Source: Hyphomicrobiales bacterium
GTDB lineage: Bacteria > Pseudomonadota > Alphaproteobacteria > Rhizobiales > Beijerinckiaceae
DNA length: 8,856 nucleotides
Direction of reading: 5' to 3'
Assembly (NCBI GenBank): GCA_003567055.1
Contig: PXAW01000357.1
Coordinates: forward strand, 1-8,856
The notes under the pieces are model-generated. The model saw only the letters and a program-made list of their open reading frames with translations. It made no database searches and was not told the origin of the DNA. Positions 5,901 through 8,856 of the stretch are shown piece by piece (within the stretch, counting starts at the first letter, position 1; the number at the start of each line of letters is the position of its first letter). The translations under genes and the position numbers were made by a program.

Positions 5901-6986
5901 CTAGTCGCGCAACGCCGCCACCACCACATCCGCGATCGACAGGCAGGAGGTCAGCCCCGGGCTTTCGATGCCGAACAGGGCGACATGGCCCGGGAGACCG
6001 TGCTCCTCCGGCCCGCAGATCATGAAATCCGCCGCCGGTTCGCCGGGGCCGGAGAGTTTGGGGCGGATCCCGGAATAATCCGCCGTCAGCACGTCATCGG
6101 GCAGGCCCGGCCAGTAGCGCCGGATCGCGGCATAGAAGCTCTGCGCACGCTGCGGATCGACGGCGTAATCTTCCTCGTCGATCCATTCCACATCGGGGCC
6201 GAAGCGCATCCGACCGCCGAGATCGAGGGTGACGTGGACGCCGAGCCCGCCATCGATCGGCGCGGGGGAGATCAGGCGCGAGAAGGCCGGACGACCGGTG
6301 CAGCCGAAATAATTGCCCTTGGCATAGACGAGCGGCGGGATCAGCTTGTCGTCGAACCCCTCCGTCGCCTTTGCCAGCCCCTGCGCGCCGAGGGCTGCGG
6401 CATTGACGACGGCATCGAAGGGCATTTCCTCATCCGCCACCGTCGCCTGCCAGCACCCCTCATGACGGCGCAGACGCGTGACCGGGCTCGCGAAAGCGAC
6501 CATGCCGCCGTGATCCTCGAGATCGCCCTGGAGGGCGAGCATCAGGGCGTGGCTGTCGATGATACCGGTCTGCGGGCTCCACAGGGCCGCGACGCAGGAA
6601 AGCTCCGGCTCCATGGCCCGGGCATCGGCCCCGTCGAGGAATTCCAGCCCCTCGACGCCGTTGATCGCACCCTGCGCGGCGATCGCCTCGATCTTGCTGC
6701 GCTCGGCCTCGCTGGTGGCGACGATCAGCTTGCCGGGGCGGGCATGGGGCACGCCGTGGCTCTCGCAGAAGGCATAGAGCCGCCGGCGCCCGGTGACGCA
6801 ATGATGCGCCTTGCCGGAACCGGTGGGGTAATACATCCCCGCATGGATGACTTCGCTGTTGCGCGAGGAGACGCCGGAGCCGATCGATCCCGTCGCTTCC
6901 GCCACCACGACGGTATGGCCGGCCATGGCGAGCGCCCGCGCGCAGGCGAGCCCGACGACACCGGCGCCTATGACGAGGATTTCCAT
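5901..6986 (-). CDS. FAD oxidoreductase, L-2-hydroxyglutarate oxidase-like (COG0579 type)
   Basis: A 361-residue flavoprotein. MEILVIGAGVVGLACA carries GxGxxG (residues 7-12) and VVVAE carries the ribose-binding Glu30. SSRNSEVIHAGMYYP (residues 40-54) closely resembles the SSHNSGVIHSGIYY signature of L-2-hydroxyglutarate dehydrogenase/LhgO. The C-terminal FGIESPGLTSCLSIA segment is also typical. LhgO oxidises L-2-hydroxyglutarate to 2-oxoglutarate and feeds electrons to the respiratory chain. This protein is shorter than E. coli LhgO (about 420 residues) and belongs to a shorter alphaproteobacterial group whose substrate is less certain, so no symbol is given. GAGGG lies 8 nt before the ATG. 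It follows the pyrophosphatase gene by 27 bp and is probably co-transcribed with it. Confidence 0.86.
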   Translation of the reverse strand: MEILVIGAGVVGLACARALAMAGHTVVVAEATGSIGSGVSSRNSEVIHAGMYYPTGSGKAHHCVTGRRRLYAFCESHGVPHARPGKLIVATSEAERSKIEAIAAQGAINGVEGLEFLDGADARAMEPELSCVAALWSPQTGIIDSHALMLALQGDLEDHGGMVAFASPVTRLRRHEGCWQATVADEEMPFDAVVNAAALGAQGLAKATEGFDDKLIPPLVYAKGNYFGCTGRPAFSRLISPAPIDGGLGVHVTLDLGGRMRFGPDVEWIDEEDYAVDPQRAQSFYAAIRRYWPGLPDDVLTADYSGIRPKLSGPGEPAADFMICGPEEHGLPGHVALFGIESPGLTSCLSIADVVVAALRD

Positions 6987-7013
6987 CAGACCAGCCCTCG
7001 TCTCATCTGCCGA

Positions 7014-7547
7014 TCAACCTTCCTTGCGGGCCCGGTCGATCGATTCCTTGACCATCTTGCGCGCCTCGGCGGCATCGCCCCAGCGCACGATCTTGACCCA
7101 TTTGCCGGGCTCGAGATCCTTGTAATGCGCGAAGAAATGCTCGATCTGCTTGAGCGTGATATCGGGCATGTCGGACACGTCCTTGACGCCGTCATAACGC
7201 TTGGTCAGCTTGGAGGTCGGCACGGCGACGATCTTCTCGTCCTGCCCCGCCTCGTCTTCCATGATCAGCACCCCGACCGGGCGCACCGCGATCACCGCGC
7301 CGGGCACGATGGCGCGCGTGTTGGCGACAAGCACGTCACACGGATCGCCGTCATCGGAGAGCGTGTGCGGGATGAAGCCGTAATTGCCCGGATAGCGCAT
7401 CGAGGTATAGAGAAAGCGATCGACCACAAGCGTGCCGGAGGCCTTGTCGAGCTCGTATTTGATCGGCTCGCCGCCGATCGGAACCTCGATCACGACATTG
7501 ACTTCATCCGGGGGGTTCTTGCCGATGGAAACGGCGTCGATACGCAT
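7014..7547 (-). CDS. ppa: Inorganic pyrophosphatase (class I)
   Basis: A 177-residue soluble cytoplasmic enzyme hydrolysing pyrophosphate to two phosphates, pulling biosynthetic reactions forward. The family signature [10 protein letters not shown] contains the metal-binding aspartates (Asp66, Asp68, Asp71). Also in expected places are Lys30 and Glu32 in IKYELDK, Arg44, Tyr56 in GNYGFIP, Asp103 and Lys105 in [10 protein letters not shown], and Tyr142-Lys143 in [11 protein letters not shown]. Length and residue spacing match the E. coli enzyme with a shift of one. The ATG at 7547 has GAGGAGG 8 nt upstream. It lies between the RraA-like gene (114 bp upstream on the same strand) and the LhgO-like gene (27 bp downstream). 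Nothing unusual is seen in the protein. Confidence 0.97.
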   Translation of the reverse strand: MRIDAVSIGKNPPDEVNVVIEVPIGGEPIKYELDKASGTLVVDRFLYTSMRYPGNYGFIPHTLSDDGDPCDVLVANTRAIVPGAVIAVRPVGVLIMEDEAGQDEKIVAVPTSKLTKRYDGVKDVSDMPDITLKQIEHFFAHYKDLEPGKWVKIVRWGDAAEARKMVKESIDRARKEG

Positions 7548-7572
7548 CGCGATAGCCTCCTCACTCGTGAGA

Positions 7573-7598
7573 TCACATCAGACGGGGGTCAAATGTGA
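7573..7598 (-). promoter_or_regulatory. Dyad and possible promoter upstream of ppa
   Basis: TCACAT (7573-7578) and ATGTGA (7593-7598) are inverted repeats 14 bp apart, about 26 bp before the ppa start. On the minus strand CTTCAC (7600-7595) and TGTGAT (7577-7572) are 17 bp apart and could serve as weak -35/-10 boxes overlapping the dyad. The arms are in the opposite order to a CRP site. Confidence 0.25.
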
Positions 7599-7624
7599 AG
7601 GACGCGTGGTCCTAACCTTTTCGC

Positions 7625-7643
7625 GCCTGCGAGACAAGCAGGC
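7625..7643 (-). terminator. Hairpin after the RraA-like gene
   Basis: GCCTGC (7625-7630) and GCAGGC (7638-7643) form a perfect 6-bp stem with a 7-nt loop, starting 18 nt after the RraA-like stop codon on the minus strand. It is followed by GCGAAAAGG rather than a T-run, so it would be an incomplete terminator and some read-through into ppa is likely. Confidence 0.3.
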
Positions 7644-7661
7644 ACAAGGTCGGATGCGCCC

Positions 7662-8366
7662 TCACAGATCGTCCTTCTGCGCCTCGTAGCGGGCCTTCGT
7701 CTCCTCGTTGGGCGGATACAGGCCGGGCAGCGCCACGCCGCGTTCGACCTCGCGCATGATCCACATTTCCAGCCGCTCCTGCTCGACGGCGGCATGGGTG
7801 ACCTCCTCGACCATGGCGGCGGGAATCACCACGGCGCCGTCCGTATCGGCGACGATGATGTCGTCTGGAAACACCGCCACGCCGCCGCAGCCGATCGGCT
7901 CCTGCCAGCCGACGAAGGTCAGCCCCGCCACCGAGGCCGGCGCCGCGACGCCGCTCGCCCAGACCGGCAGGCCGGTATCGGAGACGCCGGCCCCGTCGCG
8001 CACCACACCATCGGTGATCAGCCCGGCCACGCCGCGCTTGTGCATGCGCGCGCACAGGATATCGCCGAAGATGCCGGCATCATCGATCCCCATCGCGTCG
8101 ACGATGGCGATCGCGCCTTCCGGCATGTCTTCGATCGCGGCACGGGTGGAGCGCGGCGAGGACCAGGATTCAGGCGTGGCGAGATCCTCGCGCATGGGCA
8201 CGAAACGCAGGGTGAAGGCGGGGCCGACGAGGCGTTCATGCGCATGATAGAGCGGCTTGGGGCCCCGCATCCAGGAGCGCCGCAGCCCTTTCTTCAGGAG
8301 GACCGTGGTCAGCGTCGCGGTGGTGACGGCGCGCAGCGCGTCGAGAATGGCGGAATCATGCGGCAT
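7662..8366 (-). CDS. RraA-family protein, HMG/CHA aldolase-like
   Basis: A 234-residue protein of the RraA/MenG superfamily, often labelled ribonuclease activity regulator. The core reads GDILCARMHKRGVAGLITDG followed by VVRDG: Asp102, twenty residues, then Arg123-Asp124. This is the D-X20-R-D motif of metal-dependent 4-hydroxy-4-methyl-2-oxoglutarate/4-carboxy-4-hydroxy-2-oxoadipate aldolases, in which Arg-Asp binds substrate and metal. E. coli RraA, the RNase E inhibitor, lacks the full catalytic set, so an aldolase or oxaloacetate decarboxylase activity is likelier here than RNase control; the substrate is inferred only at class level. The N-terminal 50 and C-terminal 35 residues extend beyond the E. 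coli RraA core. GGAGG lies 5 nt before the ATG at 8366. No aromatic-catabolic genes are adjacent. Confidence 0.85.
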   Translation of the reverse strand: MPHDSAILDALRAVTTATLTTVLLKKGLRRSWMRGPKPLYHAHERLVGPAFTLRFVPMREDLATPESWSSPRSTRAAIEDMPEGAIAIVDAMGIDDAGIFGDILCARMHKRGVAGLITDGVVRDGAGVSDTGLPVWASGVAAPASVAGLTFVGWQEPIGCGGVAVFPDDIIVADTDGAVVIPAAMVEEVTHAAVEQERLEMWIMREVERGVALPGLYPPNEETKARYEAQKDDL

Positions 8367-8413
8367 GGCGGCCTCCGGTCAGAATGCGCGGGCGTTCAGC
8401 AGGTTTCCCTCAA

Positions 8414-8440
8414 GCGATACGCAAGAGCGCAGCGTATCGC
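8414..8440. repeat. Perfect 9-bp inverted repeat upstream of the RraA-like gene
   Basis: GCGATACGC (8414-8422) and GCGTATCGC (8432-8440) are exact inverted repeats separated by 9 bp, 47 bp upstream of the RraA-like start. They could be an operator for a dimeric regulator or a stable hairpin in the leader. No T-run follows on either strand, so a terminator is unlikely. Confidence 0.85.
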
Positions 8441-8442
8441 AA
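8414..8442 (-). promoter_or_regulatory. Candidate promoter of the RraA-like gene, embedded in the inverted repeat
   Basis: On the minus strand TTGCGA (8442-8437) and TATCGC (8419-8414) are 17 bp apart. The -35 falls in one arm of the dyad and the -10 in the other, so a protein bound to the dyad would block the promoter. The -10 match is only moderate. Confidence 0.3.
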
Positions 8443-8496
8443 TCCGCGAGAGCCTGCCCGGACGGCGCTTTTCTCGGCATTCCGTATGGGCGGGAT

Positions 8497-8515
8497 GAGG
8501 TGATGTGGCCACCTC
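8497..8515. other. Short stem-loop in the divergent intergenic region
   Basis: GAGGTG (8497-8502) pairs with CACCTC (8510-8515), loop of 7, midway between the divergent RraA-like and GH15-like genes. No T-run follows. Role unknown. Confidence 0.25.
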
Positions 8516-8562
8516 GGCCCGTTTTGGCACTCTCGACGCGTCGGGCACAATCTCCGGCGGCG

Positions 8563-8592
8563 TTGAGAATTTGTTTTTCTGGTTCAGGTAAA
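8563..8592 (+). promoter_or_regulatory. Possible promoter for the GH15-like gene
   Basis: TTGAGA (8563-8568) followed after 18 bp by GGTAAA (8587-8592) lies in the only AT-rich patch upstream of the gene, about 40 bp before the start codon. The -10 match is poor, so this is a suggestion only. Confidence 0.25.
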
Positions 8593-8633
8593 GTACTTCG
8601 GGTCACGAATCGCGCCAACCGGAGGGCCGGCCC

Positions 8634-8856
8634 ATGAGCTCGCTCGATATCGCCGTGATCGGCAATTGCATGAGCGCCGCGCTGATCGATCGGCGCGCCC
8701 AGATCGTCTGGGGATGCTTTCCCCGCATCGACGGGGACCCCGTCTTCTGCGCCCTGCTGGACGGGGAGGAGGTCGGCAACGGCACGCATGCCCGGCGCGG
8801 CGTCTTCGCCGTCGAGCTGGAAGGCATGACGCGTTGCGAGCAGCATTATCTCGGCA
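8634..8856 (+). CDS. Glycoside hydrolase family 15 (glucoamylase/trehalase-like) protein, N-terminal part
   Basis: The frame is open from ATG 8634 to the window end (74 complete codons). The N-terminus, SSLDIAVIGNCMSAALIDRR then IVWGCFPRIDGDPVFCALLD, matches the start of bacterial GH15 proteins, which typically read LDLGVIGNCxxAALIDxxGRIVWxCxPRFDxDPVFxxLLD. GH15 enzymes hydrolyse alpha-glucans or trehalose; the catalytic acids lie further downstream and are not visible, so activity cannot be judged. GGAGGG lies 7 nt before the ATG. The gene is divergent from the RraA-like gene. In other alphaproteobacteria such genes often sit next to trehalose-6-phosphate synthase, which could be tested in downstream sequence. 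Confidence 0.82.
   Translation, partial: MSSLDIAVIGNCMSAALIDRRAQIVWGCFPRIDGDPVFCALLDGEEVGNGTHARRGVFAVELEGMTRCEQHYLG

Noticed and set aside
5985..7598. 537-codon plus-strand open frame opposite the LhgO-like and ppa genes
   Set aside because: It is antisense to two clearly recognisable proteins, has Arg/Asp/Gly-rich composition typical of GC-rich shadow frames and no recognisable domain.

Overview
This is a GC-rich chromosomal segment that looks alphaproteobacterial, probably Hyphomicrobiales (Rhizobiales)-like. The evidence is dense coding with GC-rich third positions (a hand count of 1921-1980 gives 40/60 G+C), a PrmA-type methyltransferase, a typical class I inorganic pyrophosphatase, an alphaproteobacterial-style RraA/aldolase protein and the start of a GH15-type protein. 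The genus cannot be fixed from the sequence alone.

Layout. 1-426 is the 3' end of prmA (ribosomal protein L11 methyltransferase). A well-formed promoter (455-483), a foldable stretch of about 100 nt and a near-perfect intrinsic terminator (563-588) follow, together looking like an unannotated small RNA gene. Convergent to it on the minus strand is a DUF3800 gene (591-1268) inside a strikingly AT-rich islet (about 35 % G+C by hand count over 781-900), with its own promoter and Shine-Dalgarno; this is the clearest horizontally acquired piece. The plus strand then carries a FOXRED1/DAO-like FAD oxidoreductase (1527-2759), a secreted TAP-like alpha/beta-hydrolase (2844-4433), and a membrane protein joining a thioredoxin-like CxxC domain to a CcdA/DsbD-like domain (4626-5855). 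Just upstream of the last gene is a perfect 17-bp triplicate repeat whose units form tiny overlapping ORFs.

The minus strand then carries, in transcription order, an RraA-family/HMG-CHA aldolase-like protein (8366-7662), inorganic pyrophosphatase (7547-7014) and an L-2-hydroxyglutarate oxidase-like FAD protein (6986-5901). The last two are 27 bp apart and probably co-transcribed. Divergent from the RraA gene, 8634 onward is the N-terminus of a GH15 (glucoamylase/trehalase-like) protein cut by the window end.

Functionally this is mostly core metabolism and housekeeping: two unrelated FAD oxidoreductases, a periplasmic peptidase-like hydrolase, a thiol-disulfide module, pyrophosphate removal and an aldolase-like enzyme. 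No single pathway links them. The items most worth attention are the small RNA candidate, the DUF3800 islet, the 17-bp repeat leader and the dyad that overlaps the candidate RraA-gene promoter. No tRNA, rRNA, CRISPR array or transposase was found.
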